The notes beneath the pieces were generated by a model that worked only from the letters and a program-made list of their open reading frames with translations, was not told the origin of the DNA and searched no databases. From Bacteroidales bacterium (GTDB lineage: Bacteria > Bacteroidota > Bacteroidia > Bacteroidales > Muribaculaceae), in NCBI GenBank assembly GCA_004554255.1, contig SFNC01000050.1, positions 1-13,840 of the forward strand: a DNA stretch of 13,840 bases. Direction: 5' to 3'. Shown here one piece after another: positions 6,245 to 13,840 of the stretch. The stretch's first letter is position 1; the number at the start of each line of letters is the position of its first letter. The position numbers and the translations under genes were made by a program.

Positions 6245-7288
6245 TTATTTCGTTACAGATTTCAGTTTTACACTAACTCCGTCGGCCAGGCGCGACTGTC
6301 CGGCAATCACCACGGTGTCGCCGTCGTTAATGCCGCTAAGAAGCTCGTAGGAATCGTCGATGCGCTGTCCTACTTCCACTTTGTTGTAGCTGACTTTGCC
6401 GTTGCGGTATACGTATACGTACTTGTTTCCGGAACCGATTTGCTTGACAACGGCGCGGTCGGGAACAACAACGTGCTGTTTGGCGCCGTGGTTGATGTTT
6501 ACGCGTGCGAACATACCGGGGAAGATGCGCTCGTTGGGGTTATCTATCTGTATCTCAGCCTCGAAAGTGCGCGTGGCGGGGTCTACCGACGGGTAAACTC
6601 GGCCGATTTTTGCGTTGAAGACCTCGTCGGGGAAGGCATCCAGAGACACCTCTACGGGCATGCCCTGGGTAACGAAGCTGCGCTCGGTCTCAGGGATGTT
6701 GATGAGCACTTTCACGCGCGGGGCAATCTGTCCGATGGTGAGGATTGCGGCGCCTGAGGCCATGTCGCCGGGATGCAGGTTGCGGGCAGTCACCACACCG
6801 TTCATCGGCGATGTCAATGTGGTGTTTTCCAGGGTGTTGCGGTACATGGCGTATGCGGCGTCGTACTGAGCCTTAAGTGCGTCTACATTCGCCTGGGTGC
6901 CCGAGCCGATGGCAAGCAGCTGCTTGGCGCGTTTATACTCGCGGTCTATCTGGTCCAGGTTTACTTTCTGCTGGGTGGCGGTGGAATTGTCAAGGGTTAC
7001 CAGCACCTGTCCGCGGCGCACGTGGTCGCCCACGTCAACGGTTATGCTTTTTATACGGTTGGGCGTGGACGGGTTGATGTTGTTGGTGTTAAATGCCTCA
7101 ACATTAGCTGTATAGCTGTGGTTCTGGTCCACACTGCGCATGCCGGCCACGGCAATGTCCACAATCGGAGTCTCCTCCTCAGGCGCTGCTTTTGCCGTTT
7201 CCTTGTCTGTTTTCTCTTCGCCGCCGCAGGCGCTTACTGCTACTGCTGCTGCCAGGGTTGCGACTATTGGTAAAAATTTGTATTTCAT
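6245..7288 (-). CDS. RND efflux periplasmic adaptor (membrane fusion protein), lipoprotein
   Basis: This 347-residue adaptor links the RND pump to the outer-membrane channel. The start chosen (7288) gives a lipoprotein signal, MKYKFLPIVATLAAAVAVSAC, with lipobox AVSA-C21 followed by GG. A longer frame from 7354 would overlap the TolC gene and bury the signal. The lipoyl/barrel-sandwich halves are visible around 80-105 (VDVGDHVRRGQVLVTLDNS) and 155-185 (TSPMNGVVTARNLHPGDMA), flanking a short alpha-helical hairpin at about 106-152. Beta-barrel and membrane-proximal domains follow. It starts 4 bp after the TolC gene and ends 4 bp before the pump gene. Confidence 0.93.
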   Translation of the reverse strand: MKYKFLPIVATLAAAVAVSACGGEEKTDKETAKAAPEEETPIVDIAVAGMRSVDQNHSYTANVEAFNTNNINPSTPNRIKSITVDVGDHVRRGQVLVTLDNSTATQQKVNLDQIDREYKRAKQLLAIGSGTQANVDALKAQYDAAYAMYRNTLENTTLTSPMNGVVTARNLHPGDMASGAAILTIGQIAPRVKVLINIPETERSFVTQGMPVEVSLDAFPDEVFNAKIGRVYPSVDPATRTFEAEIQIDNPNERIFPGMFARVNINHGAKQHVVVPDRAVVKQIGSGNKYVYVYRNGKVSYNKVEVGQRIDDSYELLSGINDGDTVVIAGQSRLADGVSVKLKSVTK

Positions 7289-7292
7289 GATG

Positions 7293-8732
7293 TTATTCTG
7301 TTTTATCGGGTAATACGGCATTGCCAAGCAGCAACTCAAGTTCGGCTCCGGCAATAAGATAGTTGTAAATGGACTGATAGTAAGCCAGTCGCGAGCGTGT
7401 CAGCGCCAGTTCGCTGTCGCGCAGATCCAGATACGAGGCGGCGCCTATGTCGAAGCTCTGCTGCATGATGGTGTGGGCGCGTTCGGCCTCGCCGACACTC
7501 TCGGCGCTCGACCCTATCTGCTTGACATTCAGCTTGATGTTGTCCTGGGCTAACTTCACTTGCATGTTCACGCTGTTCTCCAGGTCCTGACGCTGCATCC
7601 GCGCCATATCCACCTGCACCTGGGCCTGGCGGATGCGGAAATGCCGCTGTCCACCCTGGAATATCGGGAAGTTAAGTGTCAGTCCTACAATTGAATACGG
7701 GTTCCAGCGGAAGTTGCGGAGCGGGTTGCCGTCCGACGATGATGTCCAGTTGTAGTTGGCCGTCAGCGACAGGGTGGGGTACCACGCCATTTTGTTGACT
7801 TTTACCGTGCGCTCCAGCAGCTGTGTCTGCAGCTCGTTCTGGCGCAGCGAGGTGTTGTTTTGCCAGTCATTGCCCAGGCGCAACACGTCCTCGTACATCG
7901 TTTTCTCATAGTCTGCTAAGTTTCCGGAGAAATCTATGTTCTGCGCGTCGTCCGGGGTAATGCCCATGAGGATAAGCAGTTGCAGGCGGGCGCGGGAGAT
8001 GGCAATGTCGGCCTGGGTTATCTCCGGCTCCACATTTTTCATCGCCACGGAGGTGCGCAGTACGTCATACTCTGATGCCGCTCCGGCCGCGAATTGGTCC
8101 GAATAGATGCGGTGTGTGAGCGCCGCCATATCGTAGCTTTCCTGCACCACTTTGCGCGAGTCCTTTGCCAAGAGCAGTGCGTAATAGGCGTTTTTGACCT
8201 GATTTACAAGGTTCAGGCGCGAGGCACGCGCGTTCTCCACGCTCTGTGCTATCTGCGCGTCGCTGAGTTTCAGGTTCTGCCACAGCTGCGGGGCGATAAG
8301 CGGCAGGGAGGCGTTGAAGCCCACCTGGTACGAGTTGTCAAGGCCCATCTTGATGCCGTCGCCGCGGCTTGACGATGACGAGCTCCCGGCGCCTTCGCCG
8401 CCCTCTTCGCCACCTTCACTGCCGCCGCCCATGCCGGGCATGCCTTTCAGGTTCATGTACGCAACCTGCTTGGCGAGCATGCGGGTGTAGGTGCCGCCGA
8501 AACTGATGGTGGGCAACAGATTGCCGAGTATTTCTTTCTTGGAGAAATCGGCCCGGGTGATGTCCATGTCGGCAACTTTTACCGTCGGGCTCTCGCTGAG
8601 GGCGATGCGCAGGCAGTCGTCAAGGCCAAGTGTCGCCGTTACAGGCGCGGCCTCGGTTGCTACAGGGATGCTGTCGGCAAAAACCGATGCGCTGCAGAGA
8701 GCAAGCATCGCTGATAGAATTGCAATTTTCAT
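7293..8732 (-). CDS. TolC-family outer-membrane efflux protein
   Basis: This 479-residue protein begins with a cleavable signal peptide (MKIAILSAMLALCSASVFA, about 1-19) and has the duplicated helical-barrel pattern of outer-membrane efflux proteins. Examples are the N-terminal LGLDDCLRIALSESPTVK (about 35-52) and long helices rich in Ala, Gln and Arg. It forms the outer-membrane exit duct for the pump encoded downstream. Unusual is a low-complexity Gly/Glu/Ser stretch at about 97-125 (including GGGSEGGEEGGEGAG and a run of six Ser). It sits between the first two predicted barrel strands, so it is probably a cell-surface loop. It is the first gene of the four-gene operon, with a promoter core about 85 bp upstream. 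Confidence 0.93.
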   Translation of the reverse strand: MKIAILSAMLALCSASVFADSIPVATEAAPVTATLGLDDCLRIALSESPTVKVADMDITRADFSKKEILGNLLPTISFGGTYTRMLAKQVAYMNLKGMPGMGGGSEGGEEGGEGAGSSSSSSRGDGIKMGLDNSYQVGFNASLPLIAPQLWQNLKLSDAQIAQSVENARASRLNLVNQVKNAYYALLLAKDSRKVVQESYDMAALTHRIYSDQFAAGAASEYDVLRTSVAMKNVEPEITQADIAISRARLQLLILMGITPDDAQNIDFSGNLADYEKTMYEDVLRLGNDWQNNTSLRQNELQTQLLERTVKVNKMAWYPTLSLTANYNWTSSSDGNPLRNFRWNPYSIVGLTLNFPIFQGGQRHFRIRQAQVQVDMARMQRQDLENSVNMQVKLAQDNIKLNVKQIGSSAESVGEAERAHTIMQQSFDIGAASYLDLRDSELALTRSRLAYYQSIYNYLIAGAELELLLGNAVLPDKTE

Positions 8733-8815
8733 ATTTTATATAGCGGAATTACTGGTGATAATGGCGGAATTTTTTGCCGAAGGAGATTGGTTTACATGGC
8801 CAAAAATCCACTATG

Positions 8816-8823
8816 CAAAGTTA
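8816..8823 (-). promoter_or_regulatory. promoter core of the efflux operon
   Basis: Read leftward, this is TAACTTTG, an exact match to TAnnTTTG and identical to the core in the invertible segment. The predicted start leaves a leader of about 75 nt before the TolC-family ATG at 8732. No clear -33 TTTG and no regulator gene were seen nearby. Confidence 0.6.
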
Positions 8824-8992
8824 TGCTTAAATGCGCGGAGTGGGCCGTTTAAGCCATTTAAATATTATTAAATTGTTTTTACTGTTCCTAATTTGACTAA
8901 ATGTGTGCCTAAATCAACCAACATATAATGCCGAAAAATCGGAACTTATTGCATTGTTGAAATTTTATACCCCTTTTTTGTAATTTTTTACG
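8824..8992. other. AT-rich divergent intergenic region
   Basis: The 301-bp gap between the efflux operon and the ABC exporter genes (8733-9033) contains one promoter core for each side and this AT-rich middle. A short CCGA-A4-TCGG hairpin lies near 8932-8943. I see no gene, riboswitch or convincing operator in it. Confidence 0.5.
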
Positions 8993-9000
8993 TATATTTG
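8993..9000 (+). promoter_or_regulatory. promoter core of the ABC exporter operon
   Basis: TATATTTG is an exact TAnnTTTG match, 33 bp upstream of the ATG at 9034, giving a leader of roughly 27 nt. A TTTG lies at 8977-8980 but is too close to serve as the -33 element. Confidence 0.55.
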
Positions 9001-9033
9001 CGTCAAATATGTGATAATTTATTTAAATATTTT

Positions 9034-9951
9034 ATGAATATACTCGAAGCTGACAATATAATAAAGGATTACACGGGGCACAGGGCATTGGACAATGTCA
9101 CCGTGCATGTTCCCGAGGGCAGCATCTATGGCCTCCTCGGCCCCAACGGCGCCGGAAAAACGACGCTGATTCGCATCATCAACCATATTACCGCGCCGGA
9201 CGCCGGCACGGTGTCTTTCTGCGGCAAGCCGCTGACGGCCGACTCAGTATCGGACATTGGCTATCTGCCCGAGGAGCGCGGTCTGTACAAGAAAATGAAG
9301 GTGGGAGACCAGGCCGTCTTCTTTGCCAGACTTAAGGGCCTGTCCACCAAGGAGGCAACGGTAAGGCTAAAGGAGTGGTTCGAGCGGCTGGAGATTTCCG
9401 GATGGTGGAACAAGAAGGTGGAGGAACTGTCAAAGGGTATGGCCCAGAAGGTGCAGTTCATAATAACGGTATTGCACAGGCCCAAGCTCCTGATTTTCGA
9501 CGAACCGTTCTCTGGATTCGACCCCATAAACGCCAACATCCTCAAACGCGAGATTCTGAAACTGCGCGACGAGGGCGCCACGGTTATCTTCTCCACGCAT
9601 AATATGAGCAGTGTGGAGGAACTCTGCGACTCCATAACGCTGATAAACAAGAGCCGGAATATCCTTACCGGACGTGTCGACGACCTGCGCCAGCGATTCT
9701 GCGACGGAAACTATCGCCTCTCGTATAACGGTGACACTCAGGTGCTTGCCGATGCTATTGCACCGTTCGTAAAGGATTGGCGCGAGGCCGGACAGCCCGG
9801 CGAGATTATTCTCAATCTTAAGGACGACGAGGCCCGCCGCCCGCTCATCGCCGCCGCAAACGCCGCCGTTGACATTAAAACTTTCGAGTCCATCCTGCCT
9901 ACTATGGACAATATTTTTATTCAGGCCGTAAACAATACCCAAAATGCTTAA
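9034..9951 (+). CDS. ABC transporter ATP-binding protein, NatA-like
   Basis: This 305-residue ATPase subunit powers an ABC-2 type exporter. All nucleotide-binding motifs are visible: Walker A GPNGAGKTT (36-44), signature LSKGMAQKVQ (132-141), Walker B LLIFDEPFSGFD (152-163) and switch His189 (STHN). The Q-loop region reads GYLPEERGLY, typical of the NatA/EcsA-like group. A C-terminal domain of about 90 residues follows the ATPase core. The ATG at 9034 was chosen because the TTG upstream lies in the promoter core. The 3' end overlaps the permease gene by 8 bp, so the two are translated together. The substrate is unknown; relatives export sodium, lipids or peptides. Confidence 0.92.
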   Translation: MNILEADNIIKDYTGHRALDNVTVHVPEGSIYGLLGPNGAGKTTLIRIINHITAPDAGTVSFCGKPLTADSVSDIGYLPEERGLYKKMKVGDQAVFFARLKGLSTKEATVRLKEWFERLEISGWWNKKVEELSKGMAQKVQFIITVLHRPKLLIFDEPFSGFDPINANILKREILKLRDEGATVIFSTHNMSSVEELCDSITLINKSRNILTGRVDDLRQRFCDGNYRLSYNGDTQVLADAIAPFVKDWREAGQPGEIILNLKDDEARRPLIAAANAAVDIKTFESILPTMDNIFIQAVNNTQNA

Positions 9952-11200
9952 AGATATTTCTCTGATAATTAGCCGCGAGTACTACGAGCGGGTGCAGCGT
10001 AAAAGCTTTATTATCAGCACGCTGCTGATGCCTATTCTGCTTATTGCAATGATGGCGCTACCGGCGCTGATGATGATATGGACCACGCCGGACAATAAAA
10101 AGATTGCCGTGATAGACAACTCGGCGATAGTGCTTCCCGCGCTGAAGAGCACTACGGAAATGACGTTTGTTCCCACGGTTCTGCCCGTTGACTCGGCAAA
10201 GGTCAGCGAGGATTACGATGCCGTGCTGGTCATCGGCAAGGACGTGGTTCAGAATCCCTCCAATGTACAGTTTTATTCGCATGAGGCGTCCAGCATGCAG
10301 ACCGAGCAGCTTATATGCAGCCAGATTTCCTCGGCGGTGGAAAGTCGGCGTCTGCTCAAGTACAATATCGCAAATCTTGACAAGATTCTGGCCGAGGTGA
10401 AGGCCGATGTGCAGATGCAGTCTTTCAGGCTCGACGAAGGCGACGAGACGGAGACGTCGACCATGGCGTATTACTTTATCTCGCTGATAACCATGATGAT
10501 ACTGTATATGTTCATTATGCTGTACGGTCAGATGGTGATGACGTCGATTATCGAGGAGAAGAACAACCGAGTGCTGGAGGTTGTGGTTTCGTCCGTGAAA
10601 CCGGCCCATCTGATGATTGGCAAAATCGCCGGAATTGGCTGTGTGGCGCTCACGCAGATGTTTATCTGGGGCGTGCTTATATATGTGTTCACGGCCTTTG
10701 GAATGCCCATGCTGCTTGACGATATGGCGGGCGGCGACATGTCGGCCCTGGCTGCTGTACAGAGCATCGGAGACGTCGGCTATATCATGGGCGTTTTCGC
10801 CACAATGACACTGCTGATGATGCTGGGATACCTGTTTTATTCCTCTATTTACGCCGCTATCGGCGCCGCCGTGGACAATGTCCAGGACGCCTCGCAGCTG
10901 CAGTCTTTCGCGATTGTGCCCATTATTGCCGGTCTGATTTTCGCCATGAGCGCGGCCACCGACCCCAATTCGCAGATTGCTTTCTGGCTGTCGATGATTC
11001 CGTTTACATCGCCGATGGTGATGATGGCGCGTGTGCCCGCCGGCGTACCCTCCTGGGAACTGGCGCTGTCCATGGTTATTCTTGTCGCCTCGGTTGTGAT
11101 TATGGTATGGCTGTCGGCAAAGATTTATCGCGTGGGAATATTCATGTACGGCAAAAAGCCGTCCATTAAAGACCTGATTCGCTGGGCCAAATACAAGTAA
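9944..11200 (+). CDS. ABC-2 type permease, NatB-like
   Basis: This 418-residue membrane subunit partners the preceding ATPase. It has one N-terminal transmembrane helix (about 22-46), an extracytoplasmic domain (about 50-172) and a C-terminal bundle of five or six helices (about 175-395). The cytoplasmic motif SIIEEKNNRVLEVVVSSVKP (201-220) after the second helix is characteristic of NatB-type permeases, where it contacts the ATPase. The protein ends in a basic tail. The gene overlaps natA by 8 bp and ends 201 bp before a convergent operon. The family suggests export, but the cargo cannot be read from the sequence. Confidence 0.9.
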   Translation: MLKDISLIISREYYERVQRKSFIISTLLMPILLIAMMALPALMMIWTTPDNKKIAVIDNSAIVLPALKSTTEMTFVPTVLPVDSAKVSEDYDAVLVIGKDVVQNPSNVQFYSHEASSMQTEQLICSQISSAVESRRLLKYNIANLDKILAEVKADVQMQSFRLDEGDETETSTMAYYFISLITMMILYMFIMLYGQMVMTSIIEEKNNRVLEVVVSSVKPAHLMIGKIAGIGCVALTQMFIWGVLIYVFTAFGMPMLLDDMAGGDMSALAAVQSIGDVGYIMGVFATMTLLMMLGYLFYSSIYAAIGAAVDNVQDASQLQSFAIVPIIAGLIFAMSAATDPNSQIAFWLSMIPFTSPMVMMARVPAGVPSWELALSMVILVASVVIMVWLSAKIYRVGIFMYGKKPSIKDLIRWAKYK

Positions 11201-11201
11201 A

Positions 11202-11289
11202 GTGAGGGCGTGTCATAACGGCCCATCTGGGTCGTCGCTTGCAGGTTCGGGCTCGGTCACAATCTTCTGATTGCTCCCATCGCCCTCAC
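11202..11289. repeat. 9-bp inverted repeat in the natB 3' region
   Basis: GTGAGGGCG (11202-11210), just after the natB stop, is the exact reverse complement of 11281-11289. The 70 bp between them include a small CCCA-TC-TGGG hairpin near 11222-11231. It could form a structured 3' end on the natB mRNA. No gene is seen in 11201-11401. Confidence 0.35.
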
Positions 11290-11334
11290 CTACAAGCTCC
11301 TACCATCTGAACCGCTCTGACAGTGCCCTCCCCT

Positions 11335-11388
11335 CCGGATATAGACAGACGGTGTGTCGAAACCGACACACCGTCTGTCTATATCCGG
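11335..11388. terminator. 25-bp perfect hairpin between convergent operons
   Basis: Bases 11335-11359 pair perfectly with 11364-11388 around a 4-nt AAAC loop. A wobble pair and two G-C pairs extend it outward to about 28 bp. It lies 13 bp after the leftward GltD-like gene and 134 bp after natB, so it probably ends or protects transcripts from both sides. Neither side has a U-tract, and the stem is much longer than in ordinary intrinsic terminators. Confidence 0.6.
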
Positions 11389-11401
11389 GGGATGGGGTTG
11401 C

Positions 11402-12862
11402 TTAATTCTTGCGGGACGAGAGCCATTCGTGCATGTGGGCCGCGGCAGAGCGGCCGTCGCCCATGGCGAGTATCACGGTGGCGCCGCCGCGGACTATGTC
11501 GCCGCCGGCAAACAGCATCGGCAGCGACGACTGCATGCTGTCGTTGATGACTATTGTGCCGCGTTTGCTGACTTCCACGCCGGGGATGCTGTTGGGAATC
11601 AGCGGGTTGGGCGATACTCCCACGCTTACTATCACCTCGTCTACGGGGACTTCCGTGATGTCGCCCTCCACGGGTATCGGGCTGCGGCGGCCGCTGGCAT
11701 CGGGCTCGCCAAGCTCCATGCGCTGCAGCAGCATGGAAACTACGTTGCCGTCCTCGTCCCCGCGATATTCCACGGGGTTGTGCAGTGTCAGGAACTCCAC
11801 ACCTTCCTGCTTGGCGTGATGCACCTCCTCGGCGCGGGCCGGCATTTCATCCTCGCCACGGCGATAGACGATAAAGGCCTTTTCGGCTCCCATGCGCAAT
11901 GCCGTGCGAACCGAGTCCATGGCGGTATTGCCGCCGCCGATTACGGCTACACGGCGGCCCTTGCGGACGGGAGTGGCGTAACCGGGACGGCCCGCGCCCA
12001 TCAGGTTTACGCGCGTAAGGTATTCGTTGGACGACATTATGCCGTTAAGATTCTCGCCGGGGATGCCCATGAATCGCGGCAGGCCGGCTCCGGAGGCTAC
12101 GAAGAGGCCCTGGAATCCGTCGTTCAGCAGGTCGTCGTAACTGATTGTCTTACCCACGATTACGTCTGTGTGGAACTCTACGCCGGCACGGCGCAGGGTG
12201 TCTATCTCGTTGTCCACGATGTTGTTGGGGAGGCGGAATTCCGGGATGCCGTACTTGAGCACGCCGCCAATCTCGTGCAGCGCCTCGAAGACGGTAACCT
12301 CATAGCCTAAGGCGGCCATAGCCCCGGCAAAGGACAGTCCCGCCGGGCCTGAACCGGCCACTGCGATTTTTATGCCGTTGGTTTTTACTTCCTTGGCAGG
12401 TGCGGCGGCTTCGCCGCTGCCGTTGTCGGCGGCGAAACGCTCCAGCCAGCCTATTGCCACCGCCGGTTTCTTCATCTTCACATACACGCATTTGCTCTCG
12501 CACTGACGCTCCTGCGGGCATACGCGGCCGCAGACTGCCGGAAGCGCGCTTGTCAGTTTCAGCACCCGTGCGGCATCAGCCGTGGCGCCGCGCTGTATAT
12601 TTTTTATGAACGACGGGATATTAATGTTTACCGGACAGCCTTTTACGCATCCCGGGTCGGGGCAGTCCAGGCAGCGTGTAGCCTCCAGTACGGCCTGCTC
12701 GGGCGACAGTCCCTGCTGCACTTCCTCGTTGCAGGTGATGCGGTACGCCGGGTCCAGTTCCGGCATTTGGGCGCGGGGAATGGCGGTGCGCTCTTTGGCT
12801 GATATGGCATTTCGCAGATCGGCGCGCCAGGTGGCGTTGCGATCGGTAAGTTCTTCTTTCAT
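11402..12862 (-). CDS. NADPH-dependent GltD/NfnB-like FeS flavoprotein subunit
   Basis: This 486-residue flavoprotein matches the glutamate synthase small-chain family, including NfnB/SudA. The N-terminal cluster domain has Cys64, 67, 72 and 76 (CLDCPDPGCVKGC) and Cys111, 115, 121 and 125, which fit two [4Fe-4S] clusters. The FAD-binding motif GSGPAG is at 170-175, an NAD(P)H-type motif VIGGGNTAMD at 307-316 and a C-terminal FAD motif FAGGDIVRGG at 451-460. I chose the ATG at 12862, 13 bp after the upstream gene; an ATG at 12889 would overlap that gene by 14 bp. Pairing with a ferredoxin-NADP reductase-like gene, and the absence of a GltB gene here, favour an NfnAB-type transhydrogenase over glutamate synthase. 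Confidence 0.9.
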   Translation of the reverse strand: MKEELTDRNATWRADLRNAISAKERTAIPRAQMPELDPAYRITCNEEVQQGLSPEQAVLEATRCLDCPDPGCVKGCPVNINIPSFIKNIQRGATADAARVLKLTSALPAVCGRVCPQERQCESKCVYVKMKKPAVAIGWLERFAADNGSGEAAAPAKEVKTNGIKIAVAGSGPAGLSFAGAMAALGYEVTVFEALHEIGGVLKYGIPEFRLPNNIVDNEIDTLRRAGVEFHTDVIVGKTISYDDLLNDGFQGLFVASGAGLPRFMGIPGENLNGIMSSNEYLTRVNLMGAGRPGYATPVRKGRRVAVIGGGNTAMDSVRTALRMGAEKAFIVYRRGEDEMPARAEEVHHAKQEGVEFLTLHNPVEYRGDEDGNVVSMLLQRMELGEPDASGRRSPIPVEGDITEVPVDEVIVSVGVSPNPLIPNSIPGVEVSKRGTIVINDSMQSSLPMLFAGGDIVRGGATVILAMGDGRSAAAHMHEWLSSRKN

Positions 12863-12875
12863 AGTTGATTGTATT

Positions 12876-13658
12876 TTACTTATATGCACGCAGACGCATC
12901 AGCATTTGGTCGAAATCCACCTGGTGCGCATCGAATTCGGGGCCGTCCACACACACAAAGCGGGTCTTGCCGCCTACGCTGACGCGGCAGGCTCCGCACA
13001 TGCCCGTGCCGTCCACCATGATGGTATTCAGCGAGCACAGTGTCGGTACCTCATATTTTTTGGTGAGCAAAGCCACGAACTTCATCATGATGGCCGGGCC
13101 TATAGTTACCACCAAGTCCACCTGCTCGCGGTTTATGACAGCCTCCACTCCATTGGTAACCAGGCCTTTGGTGCCGTACGAGCCGTCGTCCGTCATAATT
13201 ATTACCTCATCGGAATACTGCGCCACCTGTTCCTCCAGGATGATAAGGTCCTTGGAGCGGGCCGCAAGGACGCTGACAACGCGGTTTCCGGCCTCTTTCA
13301 TAGCTTTGATGATGGGCAACAGAGGAGCCACGCCCACGCCGCCGCCACAGCATACCACCGTGCCGTATTTTTCTATGCGCGTAGGGTGTCCCAAGGGGCC
13401 CACAACATCCGAAAAACAGTCGCCCTCACCAAGGCCGCAGATGATATCCGTGCTGGGGCCAACTGCCTGAACCACAAGCGTAATAGTGCCCTTCGCGACA
13501 TCTGCATCGGCGATGGTTAGGGGAATACGCTCGCCGCCTTCGCCAACGCGGACAATCACAAAATTACCCGGCTTGCGGCTTCGCGCTATCAGCGGGGCTT
13601 CCACATCCAGGCGTACAACCTTCTCGCTGAAATATTCTTTCTTAACGATTTTATACAT
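12876..13658 (-). CDS. NfnA/SudB-like ferredoxin-NADP reductase subunit
   Basis: This 260-residue protein has an N-terminal FAD-binding barrel with RIPLTIAD (44-51), a nucleotide-binding domain with CCGGGVGVAPLLP (103-115) and a C-terminal [2Fe-2S] motif, DGTGMCGACRV with a further Cys236 in FVCVDGPEFD. That pattern is typical of NfnA, SudB and the PyrK-like group. With the GltD-like partner encoded 13 bp downstream it should form a cytoplasmic complex exchanging electrons between NADH, NADPH and ferredoxin. Nfn enzymes do this by flavin-based bifurcation; whether this one bifurcates is inference. A dihydroorotate dehydrogenase electron-transfer role (PyrK) is less likely, because no pyrD is adjacent and the partner is GltD-like. 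Confidence 0.9.
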   Translation of the reverse strand: MYKIVKKEYFSEKVVRLDVEAPLIARSRKPGNFVIVRVGEGGERIPLTIADADVAKGTITLVVQAVGPSTDIICGLGEGDCFSDVVGPLGHPTRIEKYGTVVCCGGGVGVAPLLPIIKAMKEAGNRVVSVLAARSKDLIILEEQVAQYSDEVIIMTDDGSYGTKGLVTNGVEAVINREQVDLVVTIGPAIMMKFVALLTKKYEVPTLCSLNTIMVDGTGMCGACRVSVGGKTRFVCVDGPEFDAHQVDFDQMLMRLRAYK

Positions 13659-13840
13659 AGACTGTTGATTAAGACCCCGTTCCCCAATATTTGTTAATGC
13701 AGGAGCGGTGTATTTACCGAAAAGACACCGGGCCGGGGTAATTTAAATTAAAATTAATAACTAAAACATGCACCCGCGAACAATATAATATTAGCGTATT
13801 CTCGCAGCTTCCGGCCATCTTTAGTCTTTTGGTTCAGTCA
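13659..13840. other. upstream region of the NfnA-like gene, right window edge
   Basis: This AT-rich region probably holds the promoter of the leftward flavoprotein operon. Read leftward, a TATATTGT near 13780 is one transposed base away from the TAnnTTTG core but would leave a leader over 100 nt. A short GGTGT/ACACC hairpin (13708-13730) lies in that leader. I see no gene or recognisable riboswitch. Confidence 0.35.

Noticed and set aside
7289..7354. Longer adaptor protein starting at 7354
   Set aside because: It would overlap the TolC gene by about 60 bp and place 22 residues ahead of a clear lipoprotein signal peptide.
11354..12310. 318-codon rightward frame opposite the GltD-like gene
   Set aside because: It is antisense to a well-supported gene, with no family motifs and a composition typical of a shadow frame.

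Overview
The window looks like chromosomal DNA of a gut-type Bacteroidales bacterium, possibly Muribaculaceae. The signs are promoters of the Bacteroidota form TAnnTTTG, starts without Shine-Dalgarno sequences, a Bacteroidales-type tyrosine recombinase, a LysO exporter split into two genes, and an RND efflux operon ending in a PG0541-family gene. The family-level placement is inference. Most genes are housekeeping or transport; the left 1.7 kb is the unusual part.

Left region (1-1646): a leftward tyrosine recombinase gene (456-1646) lies beside a 226-bp segment (152-377) bounded by perfect 17-bp inverted repeats (135-151 and 378-394). Just inside the right repeat is a promoter core, TAACTTTG, pointing right. 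About 50 bp beyond it is a classical intrinsic terminator (419-444) that reads only in that direction. This is the layout of a phase-variable invertible promoter with a local invertase. In the orientation seen here the promoter runs into the terminator, so it is read as OFF; inversion would point it leftward, past base 135, at a gene outside the window.

Next come two overlapping rightward genes encoding the halves of a lysine exporter of the LysO family (1732-2624). They converge on a leftward four-gene efflux operon (8732 to 2806): TolC-like outer-membrane factor, periplasmic adaptor lipoprotein, HAE1-type RND pump and PG0541-family small protein. The genes are 4-12 bp apart and are followed by a strong hairpin. 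Between the last gene and that hairpin, an in-frame 37-codon stretch with coding-like composition follows the stop codon and remains unexplained.

A divergent promoter region (8733-9033) separates this operon from a rightward NatA/NatB-type ABC exporter pair (9034-11200). That pair converges on a leftward two-gene operon (13658 to 11402) for an NfnAB/SudBA-like flavoprotein complex: a ferredoxin-NADP reductase-like subunit and a GltD-like FeS flavoprotein. A 25-bp perfect hairpin with a 4-nt loop (11335-11388) lies between the two convergent units. No tRNA, rRNA, CRISPR array or insertion sequence was seen.
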